A DNA stretch of 64,000 nucleotides from Thermodesulfobacteriota bacterium (GTDB lineage Bacteria > Desulfobacterota > Desulfobulbia > Desulfobulbales > JBFMBH01), in the NCBI GenBank assembly GCA_040755095.1, contig JBFMBH010000001.1, positions 1 through 64,000 of the forward strand. The letters are read 5' to 3'. Each line of letters starts with the position of its first letter. Within the stretch, counting starts at the first letter, position 1. Below the pieces are notes generated by a model. That model was given only the letters and a program-made list of their open reading frames with translations, searched no databases and was not told the origin of the DNA. The translations under genes were made by a program, and so were the position numbers. Below are positions 1-9,542 of this stretch, piece by piece.

Positions 1-2
1 TG

Positions 3-3000
3 CCGGGCTACGAAACGAAGGCCTACAGCCTCACCCTGGCGGCCAACACCCTGACCGAGGTCGGCCAGGTGGCGCTGGCGCCGGCGGGTAGCGCCGGCCC
101 CTTGCCGGATCTGGCCATCGCCGGCCTGGAGATGAGCGGGGTGGCCCAGGATCCGCACACCCTGAGCCTGAGCGGCACGCTGGCGGTCTTCGTCACCAAC
201 CAGGGCGAGGGCGCGGCCCAGCCCTTTGTGGATGCTGCGGCCTTCTCGGACAGCAATCGCAACGGCCTCTATGACCCGGCCGTTGATCTCCTCCTGGGCC
301 GGGCCAGCACCGTCATGGCGCTGTTGCCCGGCGCCGAGATGCTGGTCAACATCCCGGTCACCGGCAGCCTGCCCTACCGGGATGCGCCGATCCTGGTCTG
401 GGTGGACAGCCTGGGGGCCGTTGCCGAGACGGACGAGGGCAACAACGCCCGCTCCTCCGGCGCTTGCGCCGCCGATGCCACGCCGGGCGTGGACCTGACC
501 CTGGCCCGCCCGGAGCTGGTCGACCACCAGTCATCCCTGAGCCTGTCGGTGCGGGTGGGCAATGCCGGCGCAGCCACGGCATCGACGAGCACGGTAGCGG
601 TGTACGAAGGCGATCCGGCTGTTGGCGGCATCCTGCTCGCCACGGTGTCAGTGCCGGCCCTGGCGGCGGACAGCTTCCTGGATGTCCTTCTGCCAGAAAT
701 GGCCGGCATCACCGGCGGCGCTGCCATCCATGCCGTGGTGGACCCGGACGGCCTGGTGGACGAATGCCGGGAGGACAACAACCAGATCTCGGTGCCGGCA
801 CCGGCCGTGTATCCGGATCTGACCGCAAGCGATCTCGCAATCACGGATAACGGCCTCGGTACGCCGTTCACCCTGAGCTGCCGGATCGGCAATGGCGGCA
901 ACATCCCGTCCCCGGACCAGATCCTGGTGGCGGTCTACAACGGCGATCCCTATGCCGGCGGCATCCTCCTGGGCACCACCGTCATCGGACCAGTGGCCCC
1001 GGGGGCCACGGTCACGGCCCAACTGCCGACCGCCGGGGCCATCGCCACCGGGGATCTCCTTTCCGCTGTGGTGGATGCGGACGACCGGCTGACCGAGCAC
1101 ACCGAGTGCAACAACCTGACCCAGGCCACGGCACCCGGTGGCGGCCGGGGGGCGATCACCGTCGCCACCGATGCGGCCCAGTACGGCCCCCGGTCGCCGG
1201 TGCAGCTTTTCGCCCAGGTCACCAGCACCAGTGCCCTGGCCGCCACCTTTGCCGCCGAACTGACCATCGAGGACGCTGGCGGCACGGTCCTGGCCACCTT
1301 CCCCGGCCAGGCCACCGGGGCGCTGGCCCCGGGCGCTGCCGCGCTCCTTTCCGCCGCCTGGGAGACCGCCGACCTTCTGGCCGGCAGCTACCGGGTGCGG
1401 GGCCGGCTCGTCGATGGCCAGGGCCAGGACATCCACGAGGCCGTCGCCGCCTTTGCCATCAGCCATGCCCAGGCGGACGAGCCCCAGGTGTCCCTGCGGA
1501 TTGCGACGGACCGGACCGTCTACGGGGCCAACGACACCGTGCGACTGGAGAGCCTGGTCCAGAACCTGACCACCAACCGGGTGATCGATGCAGCCAGCCT
1601 GCGGCTCCGGATCGAGGACCAGAGCAGCCAGCAGGTCTTTGCCGACAGCCGCGATCTGGGCCAGCTGGTGCCGGGGGCCATGATCACCAGCACCTCGCTC
1701 TGTTCCGGCCAGGCCATGGCAGGCGGCTCCTACCTCGTCTTGGCCGAGGTGGTGGCCGGGGCTGCGCAGACGATTCTGGCCAGTGACCAGGCCCAGTACG
1801 AGGTGCGAATCCCCCCGACCCAGTCCCTGGCGGCCCAGGCCGCGGTGCTCCATCCCCTCTTGGCACCCGGGGCTGCCCAGGAAAGCGTGGTCACCATCAC
1901 CAACACCGGCAGTCTGCCCGTGAGCGGCCTGGCCCTCCGGCAGTTCCTGGCCGCCATCGACGGCCAGACCAGAATCGGCACCCGAACGGCGGTCCTGGAT
2001 CTGGCCGCCGGCCAGTCCCAGACCCTGACCGAGACCTTTGCCACCGCAGGACTGGCCAGCGGCGAGTACGACTTCGTGCTGCAGGCCTTGCTCGACGGCA
2101 ACTGGGTGACCCTGGCCTTTGCCCCCTTCCACATCAACCGCCGGCCGGTGGCCCATGCCGGCCCGGATCAGCATGTCTTCATCGGTGATCTGGCCTTCCT
2201 GGACGGCTCGGCCAGCACCGACGCGGACGGCGAGGCCCTGGGCTATCTCTGGCGCATCCTGGCCGCGCCCCTGGACAGCTTAAGCCAGCTGTCCGACCCC
2301 ACGGCTGCGATGCCGACCCTGGCCATCGACCGCCACGGCGCCTACCTCCTCCAGCTGGTGGTGGGGGACGGCCACGAAGAGAGCGCGCCGGATACGGTGC
2401 TCCTCACGGTGGGCAACGTCCGGCCGGTGGCTCATGCCGGGCCAGACCAGCCGGTCTTCATCGGCGACACCGTCATTCTCGACGGCTCGGCCAGCAGCGA
2501 CGTGGACGGCGACGGCCTCAGCTATCAGTGGACGATCCTCGAGGCGCCGGCCGGAAGTCTCAGCACCCTTGCGGATCCCACGGCAGCCATGCCGTCTCTC
2601 ATCATCGATCGCCACGGCGAGTACCGCATCGGGCTCACGGTCCAGGATGGGATCGACGCCAGCGAGCCGGATACCGTGCTGCTGACCGTGGGCAATGTGC
2701 CGCCGGTGGCCCATGCCGGTCCGGATCAGGAGATCGGAAGCGACCTCGCGGTCCTGGACGGCACGGCCAGCCGCGATGCGGACGGCGATGCCCTCACCTG
2801 CTCCTGGAGCATCCTCCATCAACCGGCGGACAGCACCGCGCTCCTCTCCGACCCGGCCGCGGCCCAGCCAACCCTCTTCGTCGATCAGCCCGGCCAGTAC
2901 ATCCTGCAGCTCATCGTCCACGACGGCTACGAGCCCAGCGAGCCGGATACGGTGGTCCTGGATGTGGTGAACATCCGGCCCCAGGCCGAGGCTGGACCCG

Positions 3001-3989
3001 ACCGGACGGTGATGGCCGGCGAGACGGTGCCCCTGGACGGCACCGCCAGCCAGGACGCCAATGGCGATCCCCTGTCGTACCGCTGGAGCATCACCAGCCG
3101 GCCGGCCAACAGCGTGGCGGCCCTTGCTGATCCGGCCGCCGCCCAGCCGAGCTTCACCCCGGACCTTGAGGGGGTCTACATCGTCCAGCTGATCGTCAGC
3201 GACGGCCTTCTGGACAGCCCGCCGGACACCACGACCATCGCCGTCGCCAACCGGCCGCCGGCCCTGGAGCCGATCACGGCCATCCTGGATCCGGTGGCGG
3301 TCCAGACCCAGGTCTGCGCCAGCGCCGTCTTCCATGACCCGGGTGAAGAGGACCTGCCGGCCGCGGTCTGGGACTGGGACGATGGCACCGTTACGGACGG
3401 CCTCTTCAGCACGAGCGATGGCGCCGACACCGTGGCCGGCTGCCACAGCTATGCCGCGGCCGGGGTCTACACCCTGGCCCTGACCCTGACCGACGATGAC
3501 GGCGCCACCGCCCAGGCCGTCTTCCAGTACGTGGTGGTCTACGACCCGGAGGCCGGCTTTGTCACCGGCGGCGGCTGGATCGCCTCGCCGGCCGGCGCCT
3601 ATGCCCTGGACCCGACCCTGACCGGCAAGGCCAGCTTCGGCTTCACGGCCAGATACCACCGGGGCGCCACAGTGCCCACAGGCCAGACGGAATTCCAGTT
3701 CAGGGTGGCGGGGCTCAACTTCCACAGCACCAGCTACGACTGGCTGGTGGTGGCCGGTGCCAAGGCGAAATACAAGGGAGACGGCGCCATCAACAGCGCC
3801 GGCGGCTTCGGCTTCCTCTTGACCGCCACCGACGGCCAGCTCGCTGGCGGCGGCGGGGTGGATACCTTCCGGATGAAGATCTGGGACAAGGCCACCGGCA
3901 CGGTCATCTACGACAACCAGCCCGGCGAGGCCGACGATGCCGAGGCCACGACCGCGCTGGGCGGCGGCAGCATCGTCATCCACCGGTAG
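3..3989 (+). CDS. Large secreted CARDB/PKD-repeat surface protein, 5' end outside the window
   Basis: The reading frame is open from the first bases to the TAG at 3987-3989, so the true start lies upstream; the GTG at 69 is only an internal codon. The visible 1329 residues begin with several CARDB-type adhesive beta-sandwich repeats (signature 'DNNQISVPAP', 'ECNNLTQATAP'). Four tandem PKD/REJ-like repeats of about 90 aa follow, each opening with a variant of 'PVAHAGPDQ' and containing a 'LDGSASxDxDGD' motif. A single PKD domain and a C-terminal beta domain beginning 'GFVTGGGWIASPAG' close the protein; such a domain is common at the end of deltaproteobacterial exported proteins. No catalytic motif is seen. 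By family the role is extracellular adhesion or scaffolding; ligand and anchoring are unknown. The protein ends 338 bp before the next gene. Confidence 0.8.
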   Translation, partial: PGYETKAYSLTLAANTLTEVGQVALAPAGSAGPLPDLAIAGLEMSGVAQDPHTLSLSGTLAVFVTNQGEGAAQPFVDAAAFSDSNRNGLYDPAVDLLLGRASTVMALLPGAEMLVNIPVTGSLPYRDAPILVWVDSLGAVAETDEGNNARSSGACAADATPGVDLTLARPELVDHQSSLSLSVRVGNAGAATASTSTVAVYEGDPAVGGILLATVSVPALAADSFLDVLLPEMAGITGGAAIHAVVDPDGLVDECREDNNQISVPAPAVYPDLTASDLAITDNGLGTPFTLSCRIGNGGNIPSPDQILVAVYNGDPYAGGILLGTTVIGPVAPGATVTAQLPTAGAIATGDLLSAVVDADDRLTEHTECNNLTQATAPGGGRGAITVATDAAQYGPRSPVQLFAQVTSTSALAATFAAELTIEDAGGTVLATFPGQATGALAPGAAALLSAAWETADLLAGSYRVRGRLVDGQGQDIHEAVAAFAISHAQADEPQVSLRIATDRTVYGANDTVRLESLVQNLTTNRVIDAASLRLRIEDQSSQQVFADSRDLGQLVPGAMITSTSLCSGQAMAGGSYLVLAEVVAGAAQTILASDQAQYEVRIPPTQSLAAQAAVLHPLLAPGAAQESVVTITNTGSLPVSGLALRQFLAAIDGQTRIGTRTAVLDLAAGQSQTLTETFATAGLASGEYDFVLQALLDGNWVTLAFAPFHINRRPVAHAGPDQHVFIGDLAFLDGSASTDADGEALGYLWRILAAPLDSLSQLSDPTAAMPTLAIDRHGAYLLQLVVGDGHEESAPDTVLLTVGNVRPVAHAGPDQPVFIGDTVILDGSASSDVDGDGLSYQWTILEAPAGSLSTLADPTAAMPSLIIDRHGEYRIGLTVQDGIDASEPDTVLLTVGNVPPVAHAGPDQEIGSDLAVLDGTASRDADGDALTCSWSILHQPADSTALLSDPAAAQPTLFVDQPGQYILQLIVHDGYEPSEPDTVVLDVVNIRPQAEAGPDRTVMAGETVPLDGTASQDANGDPLSYRWSITSRPANSVAALADPAAAQPSFTPDLEGVYIVQLIVSDGLLDSPPDTTTIAVANRPPALEPITAILDPVAVQTQVCASAVFHDPGEEDLPAAVWDWDDGTVTDGLFSTSDGADTVAGCHSYAAAGVYTLALTLTDDDGATAQAVFQYVVVYDPEAGFVTGGGWIASPAGAYALDPTLTGKASFGFTARYHRGATVPTGQTEFQFRVAGLNFHSTSYDWLVVAGAKAKYKGDGAINSAGGFGFLLTATDGQLAGGGGVDTFRMKIWDKATGTVIYDNQPGEADDAEATTALGGGSIVIHR

Positions 3990-4020
3990 CCGGTAGCCGG
4001 CCGGCGACCGCCTACCGGCG

Positions 4021-4297
4021 GGACCGCAACAGGGGCGGGGCACAGGTCCTATGACTTCCATGGACCCATGGACCCATGGGACGTATAGGACCTATAGGAC
4101 TTATGGGAGGCCACCATGGCCAACTTCCGGCGTTGTACCCATTCGGGTGCGCCCGGCGCATGGCAACCCACGAATCCTATGATTCTCATAGCTCCCATAG
4201 CTCTCCTGGGCGCACGGGACTTATGGGACCTCTCCATCGGCCACCAGAGCGGACTTCCGGCGTTGCATCCATTCGGGTGCGGCCGGCGCATGGCAAC
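4021..4297. repeat. Repeat-rich intergenic spacer: degenerate short tandem repeats and a duplicated ~60-bp block
   Basis: The spacer between the CARDB protein and the next gene holds two kinds of repeat. Around 4050-4107 and 4175-4235 there are degenerate short units of the type 'ggacttatggga' / 'ggacctatagga'. A block reading '..acttccggcgttg.a.ccattcgggtgcg.ccggcgcatggcaac' occurs at about 4121-4167 and again at about 4250-4297 with only a few mismatches. Neither block looks coding: short frames cross them but carry no recognisable motif. Such low-complexity spacers often mark duplicated intergenic DNA; function unknown. Confidence 0.6.
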
Positions 4298-4327
4298 TCT
4301 CAAGCGGCATCACAAGGAAGAACGGCG

Positions 4328-5539
4328 ATGACTCGTTTCATGCGGACTGGCCTGGTGGTCCTGTCAACAGTGTGCAGCCTTGCGGTCTGTCCACCCGGGC
4401 TGCGGGCGGAGCTGCTGGTGGCGCCGGGGTATGCGCTGGAGGTGGTGGCCCAGGCGCCGCCGTGGCTCTGGATCGCGGACCTGACGTTCAGTCCCGCCGG
4501 CCGGCTGGTCTACTCGGTGGGGGCCGCGTCCCGGGTGCCCTGCGACAGCTACATCGGCATGATCGAGGACGACGGCACGCCGGGGGTCTTTGCCGAGCCC
4601 TGCATCGACAACCCGATCTCGGTGGCCTTCAAGGAGATGACCGGCGAGCTGCTCTTCTTTGCCGAGGGCGCGGGCTACAGCGACTACCTCTACAGCATCC
4701 CCTTTGGCGGCACCAATGCCGATCTGGCCCTCCTGGCCAGGACGTTCGTCCTGAACCGGGATCTGGTGGCAGATACGCAAGGCAACCTCTTTTTGGCCGA
4801 CATCTATCGCGGCGCCATCTTCAAGATCGACCCCTACAGCCGGGTGACCATTTTTGCCGGCGGCACGTCCAACCAGGGGGACGGGTTCCATCTGGATATT
4901 GACGCCAACGACGTCCTCTACTTCACGGATGCGGTGGCGGGCAATGTCTACACGATCACCCCCGGCGGTCAGATGAGCCTCCTCACCGCCGCCTTCGAGG
5001 CCCCCAACGCCATCGCCGTGGACCCGGAGCACATGGTCTATGTCTCCGATGGCCTTACCGTCTATACCCTGTCGCCAGCCGGCGAGATCGCCACCCTGGC
5101 CACCGGGGAAAAGGTCACTGCGCTTGCGGACGGGCCGGATGGGGCGATCTATGCCCTGACCATCGGCAGCACCATCTACCGCATCGTGGCCGATCCCTGT
5201 GGCGCCTTGGCCATCGAGGATTTCCACGGCGAGCCAGCCCGGTTCAACCCCCTGCCCCTGGCCGGCCAGCGCGTTCACCTCGCCGCCACCATCCTTGCCC
5301 CGGCCGACCAGCCGGTCTCCTGGAGCCTGGTGGTCAACGGGCAGACGGTGGCTGCGGGCACGGGGCCGGAGGTGCAGGCCGCCTGGGACGGCCGGATTGG
5401 GGAAGGCGTCCATGACCTGGTCCTGACCGCCACCACCCAGGACGGCGCCTGCCAGGCGGAAAAGACCTTGCAGGCGGCGATCGAATGGCAGGACGACTGC
5501 CGGCTGGCGGTGTCCTTTCTGCCTGACGTTGCGCCCTGA
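4328..5539 (+). CDS. Secreted beta-propeller (NHL/SMP-30-like) protein
   Basis: A 403-aa protein. The ATG at 4328 is chosen because it has an upstream 'aaggaag' ribosome site at 4314-4320 and starts a clean signal peptide (basic n-region MTRFMR, hydrophobic core, likely cleavage after 'GLRAE'). Upstream in-frame ATGs fall in the repeat spacer. Residues ~25-310 show repeated beta-propeller signatures ('IADLTFSPAGRLVYS', 'LFLADIYRGAIFKIDPY', 'AIAVDPEHMVYVSDG'), as in NHL or SMP-30/gluconolactonase-like folds. A C-terminal ~90-residue beta segment with 'VNGQTVAAGTG' resembles an Ig-like or FlgD-like module. No catalytic residues can be assigned. It is probably periplasmic or surface exposed; substrate unknown. 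Confidence 0.7.
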   Translation: MTRFMRTGLVVLSTVCSLAVCPPGLRAELLVAPGYALEVVAQAPPWLWIADLTFSPAGRLVYSVGAASRVPCDSYIGMIEDDGTPGVFAEPCIDNPISVAFKEMTGELLFFAEGAGYSDYLYSIPFGGTNADLALLARTFVLNRDLVADTQGNLFLADIYRGAIFKIDPYSRVTIFAGGTSNQGDGFHLDIDANDVLYFTDAVAGNVYTITPGGQMSLLTAAFEAPNAIAVDPEHMVYVSDGLTVYTLSPAGEIATLATGEKVTALADGPDGAIYALTIGSTIYRIVADPCGALAIEDFHGEPARFNPLPLAGQRVHLAATILAPADQPVSWSLVVNGQTVAAGTGPEVQAAWDGRIGEGVHDLVLTATTQDGACQAEKTLQAAIEWQDDCRLAVSFLPDVAP

Positions 5540-5783
5540 AGACCGGGGGCCATCACCGACACCATTCTCCGCACTCCTGCCGCGTTCGCCACCGGGAGGG
5601 CCCAACTGGTCAATTCCAGCGCGCTCCCCCCGCCGCCACGCTGCCCCGGCAAGGAACCCGCCCGCCGCCTGTCCAGGCCCCCCCGCAAAAAACATATCCG
5701 CCCCAGCCGCGGCCTTTTCCGGCCCGTCGAAAGGACACCGCTGAACGGCACAGACCTTGAGGTGTCCCTGCCCGGGATTGGGT
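5540..5783. other. Intergenic stretch, no gene seen
   Basis: About 240 bp of C-rich sequence between the propeller gene and the promoter-like element before the PHP gene. The frames that cross it have no ribosome site, no domain motif and proline/arginine-rich compositions typical of wrong-frame GC-rich DNA. No convincing terminator hairpin with a T tract is visible. Confidence 0.5.
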
Positions 5784-5813
5784 TTGACAGCCAGCCGCTG
5801 TCCGGCTACTTAT
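5784..5813 (+). promoter_or_regulatory. Possible sigma70 promoter placing the transcript start at the PHP start codon
   Basis: A perfect -35 box TTGACA (5784-5789) is followed, after 18 bp, by a weak -10 'ACTTAT' (5808-5813). Transcription would begin about 6-8 nt later, at or next to the ATG at 5819, giving a leaderless or near-leaderless mRNA. This matches the absence of a Shine-Dalgarno sequence in front of that ATG. The -10 is only 3/6 to consensus, so the call is tentative. Confidence 0.35.
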
Positions 5814-5818
5814 GCCCC

Positions 5819-6682
5819 ATGCCCGGCGTCGATCTCCATCTCCATTCCACGTGCTCGGACGGCACCCTCACCCCGGCGGCCCTGGTCGCCCTGGCCCGGG
5901 AGGAAGGGCTTGCTGCGGCCAGTGTCACCGACCACGACTCGGTGGCCGGGGTGGCGGCAGCTTTGGCCGCCGGCCAGCTGCTGGGTGTGGAGGTGCTCTC
6001 CGGGGTGGAGATCGGCAGCAGCCAGGATGGCGTCCCCTTCCACCTGCTGGGCTATGGCTTTCGCCCGGAGGACCCGGGTCTTCAGGCCCGGCTGGCCCAG
6101 CTGCAGGAGGGCCGGCAGCAGCGCAACCTGGCCATCATCGAGCGGCTGGCGGGCCTGGGCATCGGCATTCGCCTGGAAGAGCTGCAGGCAGAGGCGGCCG
6201 GCGGCCAGATCGGCCGGCCGCACTTCGCCCGCCTGCTCCAGGCCAAAGGCCATGTCCGGTCCGCGCAGGAGGCCTTCCACCGCCTGCTGGGCCGGGGCCG
6301 GCCGGCCTACGCCAGCCGCTTCCGCTTCCCGGCCGCCGAGGCGATCGCCTTTCTCCAGGCGGCTGGCGGCATCGCGGTCCTGGCCCACCCGGGCTCAATC
6401 GGCCTGGCCTCCTTCCGGCGCCTGGAGCGCTTCGTGGGCAAGCTGGCGGCCGCCGGTCTCGATGGCCTGGAGGCGTACTATCCGGATCACGATCCGGCCA
6501 TGGCCGGGCGCCTGGTGCGTCTTGCCACCAGCTGCCGCCTGGTGGTGACCGGTGGCTCGGACTTCCACGGGGCGGCGCGGCCCCAGGCCGCCATGGGGCG
6601 GGTGGGCGGCAAGACCCTGGTGCCCGAGGCGGTCATGGGTCCGATCCGGGAACGCTTGACGCGGCGCCGTCGGTCCGGCTAA
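5819..6682 (+). CDS. PHP-domain phosphoesterase (YciV/TrpH-like 3',5'-nucleoside bisphosphate phosphatase / RNase AM family)
   Basis: A 287-aa cytosolic metal-dependent phosphoesterase. The PHP signature is complete: 'DLHLHSTCSDG' at residues 5-15 (His7, His9), 'TDHDS' around residue 40, a conserved Glu in 'SGVEIGS', and the C-terminal 'GGSDFHG'. The family hydrolyses 3',5'-nucleoside bisphosphates and/or trims RNA 5' ends, using a trinuclear Mn/Fe/Zn site. ATG 5819 is preferred over the in-frame GTG at 5762 because the PHP fold begins directly after it and family members start this way; there is no good ribosome site for either. The gene stands apart from the downstream regulator by 109 bp. 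Length is normal for the family (280-290 aa). Confidence 0.85.
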   Translation: MPGVDLHLHSTCSDGTLTPAALVALAREEGLAAASVTDHDSVAGVAAALAAGQLLGVEVLSGVEIGSSQDGVPFHLLGYGFRPEDPGLQARLAQLQEGRQQRNLAIIERLAGLGIGIRLEELQAEAAGGQIGRPHFARLLQAKGHVRSAQEAFHRLLGRGRPAYASRFRFPAAEAIAFLQAAGGIAVLAHPGSIGLASFRRLERFVGKLAAAGLDGLEAYYPDHDPAMAGRLVRLATSCRLVVTGGSDFHGAARPQAAMGRVGGKTLVPEAVMGPIRERLTRRRRSG

Positions 6683-6791
6683 CCTTTGCGGGCACCCCCG
6701 ACCCGTTCAGTCCGACGTCCCTGTCCTCCCTCGGCGCAGGCGCCATCCTGGCCCCAACGGCAGGGGCTTACCCCCACGAAGCTCTTGGCCC

Positions 6792-8180
6792 ATGCACACG
6801 GTTCTCATCGTCGACGACGAGCCCAACTACCGGCTGATCCTGGCCGAGCTGCTGCGGGACGAGGGCTTCGAGGTCCTGACCGCGGCCAGCGGTGAGGCAG
6901 CCCTGGGGGTGGCCCGGGAGGCGGACCTGGACATGGTGGTCACCGACATGCGCATGCCGGGCATGGACGGCATCGACCTCATGAAGGCCATCAAGTCCAT
7001 GGACCGGGATCTGCCGGTGATGATCATGACGGCCTTCGGCGAGGTGGACAAGGCCGTGGAGGCCATGCGCGCCGGCGCCTACCACTACCTGGTCAAGCCC
7101 TTCAAGAACGACGAGCTGGTGGTCAACGTCCGGAAGGCCATCGAGCTGTTCGGCCTGGTGCGGGAGAACCGGCGGCTCTTGGCCGAGCTGCGGGATCGGT
7201 ACGGCTTCGCCAACCTGGTGGGCAAGACCCCGGCCATGCTGGCGGTCTATCACCTGATCGAGAAGGTGGCGCCCACCCCGGCCACCGTGCTCATCACCGG
7301 CGAATCCGGCACCGGCAAGGAGCTGGTGGCCCGGGCCATCCATTTCCACAGCAACCGCAAGGACGCCCCCTTTGTCTCGGTCAACTGCGCCGCCCTGGCC
7401 GACTCCCTCCTGGAGTCCGAGCTGTTCGGCCACGAAAAGGGGGCCTTCACCGGCGCCGTGGCCTTGCGCAAGGGCCGCTTCGAGCTGGCGGACTCCGGCA
7501 CCCTGTTCCTGGACGAGGTGGGCGATATGTCGGCGGCCCTGCAGACCAAGCTCTTGCGGGCGCTCCAGGAGCGCTCCTTCGAGCGGGTGGGGGGCACGAG
7601 GAGCCTGACCGTGGACGTGCGGGTGGTGGCGGCCACCAACAAGGACCTCAAGGACGAAGTGGGACGGGGCAGCTTCCGGGAGGATCTCTACTACCGCCTC
7701 AATGTGGTGCACATCCAGCTGCCGCCGCTGCGGGAGCGGGCCGACGACATCCCTTTGCTGGTGGCCCATCTTCTGGCCAAGCACACCAGGATCATGGGCC
7801 GGCCGGGGCTTACGGTGGCGCCGGAGGCGTTGCGCTACCTGATGAGCCTGCCCTGGGAGGGCAATGTCCGGGAGCTGGAGAACACGGTGGAGCGGGCGGT
7901 CATCCTGGCCTCCGGCAGCACCATCCAGAAGGAGGACCTGCAGCCGGCGGGCGGCGAGGCGCCGCCCCGCTCGGACTGGTCGGCTGGCCCCGACCTGGAC
8001 CGGCTCCTGCCCAGCCATGTCCCGCTGCCGGACGTCCTGGCCACCGTGGAGGAGCACCTCATCCGGCGGGCCCTGGCCAACGCCGGTCAGGTGCAGGCCC
8101 ATGCCGCCCACGAGCTGGGTATCGCCAAGAGCCTGCTCCAATACAAGATGAAGAAGTACGGCATCGCCAAGCGCAGTTGA
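6792..8180 (+). CDS. NtrC-family sigma54-dependent response regulator
   Basis: A 462-aa, three-domain activator. The N-terminal receiver has the acidic pocket 'VDDE' and phospho-acceptor Asp52 ('[10 protein letters not shown]'). The central AAA+ domain has Walker A 'GESGTGKE', the sigma54-contact loop 'GAFTGA' and Walker B 'LFLDEVGD'. The C-terminus is a Fis-type helix-turn-helix ('[21 protein letters not shown]'). Phosphorylation should switch ATPase activity and open sigma54-RNA polymerase promoters. No sensor kinase is adjacent; the next gene, 13 bp downstream, is an HPt-REC protein that could relay to or from it. Target promoters cannot be named from this window. Confidence 0.92.
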   Translation: MHTVLIVDDEPNYRLILAELLRDEGFEVLTAASGEAALGVAREADLDMVVTDMRMPGMDGIDLMKAIKSMDRDLPVMIMTAFGEVDKAVEAMRAGAYHYLVKPFKNDELVVNVRKAIELFGLVRENRRLLAELRDRYGFANLVGKTPAMLAVYHLIEKVAPTPATVLITGESGTGKELVARAIHFHSNRKDAPFVSVNCAALADSLLESELFGHEKGAFTGAVALRKGRFELADSGTLFLDEVGDMSAALQTKLLRALQERSFERVGGTRSLTVDVRVVAATNKDLKDEVGRGSFREDLYYRLNVVHIQLPPLRERADDIPLLVAHLLAKHTRIMGRPGLTVAPEALRYLMSLPWEGNVRELENTVERAVILASGSTIQKEDLQPAGGEAPPRSDWSAGPDLDRLLPSHVPLPDVLATVEEHLIRRALANAGQVQAHAAHELGIAKSLLQYKMKKYGIAKRS

Positions 8181-8193
8181 GCCGAGGATACCC

Positions 8194-9063
8194 ATGGACG
8201 CCGAGATCTTCCGCGAAGAGGCCAGCGAGCTTCTGGACGACATCGAGGAGACCCTCATGGAGCTGCGGGAGGCGTCTCCGGTGCCGGAGCAGCTCAACCG
8301 GCTGTTCCGGGCCTTCCACACCATCAAGGGGTCGGGGGCCATGTTCGGCTTCGACGGGGTAGCCGCCTTCACCCACGACGTGGAATCGGCCATCGACGCA
8401 GTGCGCCAGGGCACCTGCCCCTTTTCCCCCCCGCTGCTCGATCTCCTGCTCGCCAGCCGGGACCAGATCCTGCGCCTGATCGACGAGGGCGCAAAGCCCA
8501 GCCCTGCCACCGCGGCCGAGGGCGCACGCCTGCGGGAGGCCCTCATTGCCTGGCGCCAGCCGGCCGCCGCCGCCCCGCCCTCCAAGCCGGCACCGCCTTC
8601 TTTGCCGGCCGCAGCCCCGGCCCCGGCCGTCTCGGCGGCGCCTGCACCGGTGGTGCCGGCGGCCCCTGGCGTCCGGCCGTTGCGCATGCTGGTGGTGGAG
8701 GACGAGTTCGTCAGCCGGTATCTGCTCCAGGAGTTCCTGGGCCGCTACGGGGTGAGCCACGTGGCGGTGGACGGCTACGAGGCCATCCTGGCCTTCAAGG
8801 CCGCCCACACCGAAAAGAGGCCCTACGACTTGGTCTGCCTGGACATCATGATGCCGGGTCTGGACGGCCGGGAAGTAGCCAAGGAGATGCGCCGCCTGGA
8901 GACCGAGCTGGTGGCTGCCGCCCCCTGCCGCATCGTCATGACCACGGCGGTCAGCGACAGCGACATCGTCCTCGACATGTTCCAAAGCCAGCTGTGCGAC
9001 GCCTACATGGTAAAGCCCATCAACTTCCCCCGCCTCGCCGAGCTCATCGACCGCTTCTTCTGA
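8194..9063 (+). CDS. HPt-linker-receiver phosphorelay protein
   Basis: A 289-aa protein. Residues ~1-105 form an HPt domain with the phosphorylatable His42 in 'FHTIKGSGAMFG'. An Ala/Pro-rich linker (~120-160) follows. Residues ~163-289 form a CheY-like receiver with acidic pair 'VEDE' and acceptor Asp217 in 'LVCLDIMMPGLDG'. The receiver is strikingly similar to the stand-alone regulator at 21545-21961, which shares the 'YDLVCLDIMMPGLDG' core and the 'MTTA' and 'VKPI' motifs, so the two are probably paralogues within one signalling network. It lies 13 bp after the NtrC-type regulator and is likely co-transcribed. No output domain is present, so it acts by phosphotransfer or protein binding. 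Confidence 0.88.
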   Translation: MDAEIFREEASELLDDIEETLMELREASPVPEQLNRLFRAFHTIKGSGAMFGFDGVAAFTHDVESAIDAVRQGTCPFSPPLLDLLLASRDQILRLIDEGAKPSPATAAEGARLREALIAWRQPAAAAPPSKPAPPSLPAAAPAPAVSAAPAPVVPAAPGVRPLRMLVVEDEFVSRYLLQEFLGRYGVSHVAVDGYEAILAFKAAHTEKRPYDLVCLDIMMPGLDGREVAKEMRRLETELVAAAPCRIVMTTAVSDSDIVLDMFQSQLCDAYMVKPINFPRLAELIDRFF

Positions 9064-9542
9064 TCGCGCCGGCCAGGGTCACCCCTGGCAGCCACCCCTG
9101 CCCGCTCTTCCTTGGTCCCACCGTCCTGCCAGGTTGGACGTCCGTCCTGCCCCACAGGAACGCTCACGCCCCCCCAAATGCTACCCTGCTGCCCTGCCGG
9201 GCCGGTCCGGGCCAGGCCCGGGCCCGGCAACTCGTTCTCAAGAGCCAACGGCCACCATGGCGGTTTTTCGGCCGTCACGCCGCTCAATCGGATGCGTCGA
9301 TGCGTGGGATGGGTGGAGGCGACAGCCGCAACCCAGCACCCGGCCGGGGCGAGATGGGTTGCGCTGCGCTCCACCCATCTACCCTGCTGCCTCTTTTTTT
9401 GCCGCCCGGGCTCATCGCCCTGCCAGGCACCGATCTTGCTTCGAGGCTCTGGCAGGATCGACGGCGGTTCACGGCGTTGGAGACGAGCCGCCGGGCAGCA
9501 CAGCAACCCACACTCAACCTGAATCGGGGAGGCAAGACGGTT
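9064..9542. other. Intergenic region upstream of the multicopper oxidase
   Basis: About 480 bp with no credible gene: the frames crossing it have no ribosome site or motif. It contains two palindromic repeat units (9305-9380, listed separately) and presumably the promoter of the oxidase operon, although no convincing -35/-10 pair could be picked out. The oxidase ribosome site 'ggggagg' lies at the right-hand end. Confidence 0.5.
9305..9380. repeat. Two tandem REP/MITE-like palindromes of the 'GATGGGT(T/G)G..GC..CCACCCATC' type
   Basis: Unit 2 (9352-9380) reads agatgggt - short inner arm - acccatct, a near-perfect palindrome with a GCGC-rich middle. Unit 1 (9305-9336, 'tgggatgggtgg...caaccca') is a diverged relative 16 bp upstream. 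This sequence class (GATGGGTTGCGCTGCGCTCCACCCATC) is familiar as a dispersed extragenic palindrome in many proteobacterial genomes. It sits in a gene-free region, as expected. Confidence 0.65.

Noticed and set aside
2280-4061. A 593-codon minus-strand frame opposite the CARDB/PKD protein
   Set aside because: Wrong-strand shadow with no motif or ribosome site; the plus-strand repeats are unmistakable.
6768-8985. Long minus-strand frames opposite the NtrC and HPt-REC genes
   Set aside because: The translation shows only the His/Gln/Gly-rich reverse of conserved receiver and AAA+ codons.
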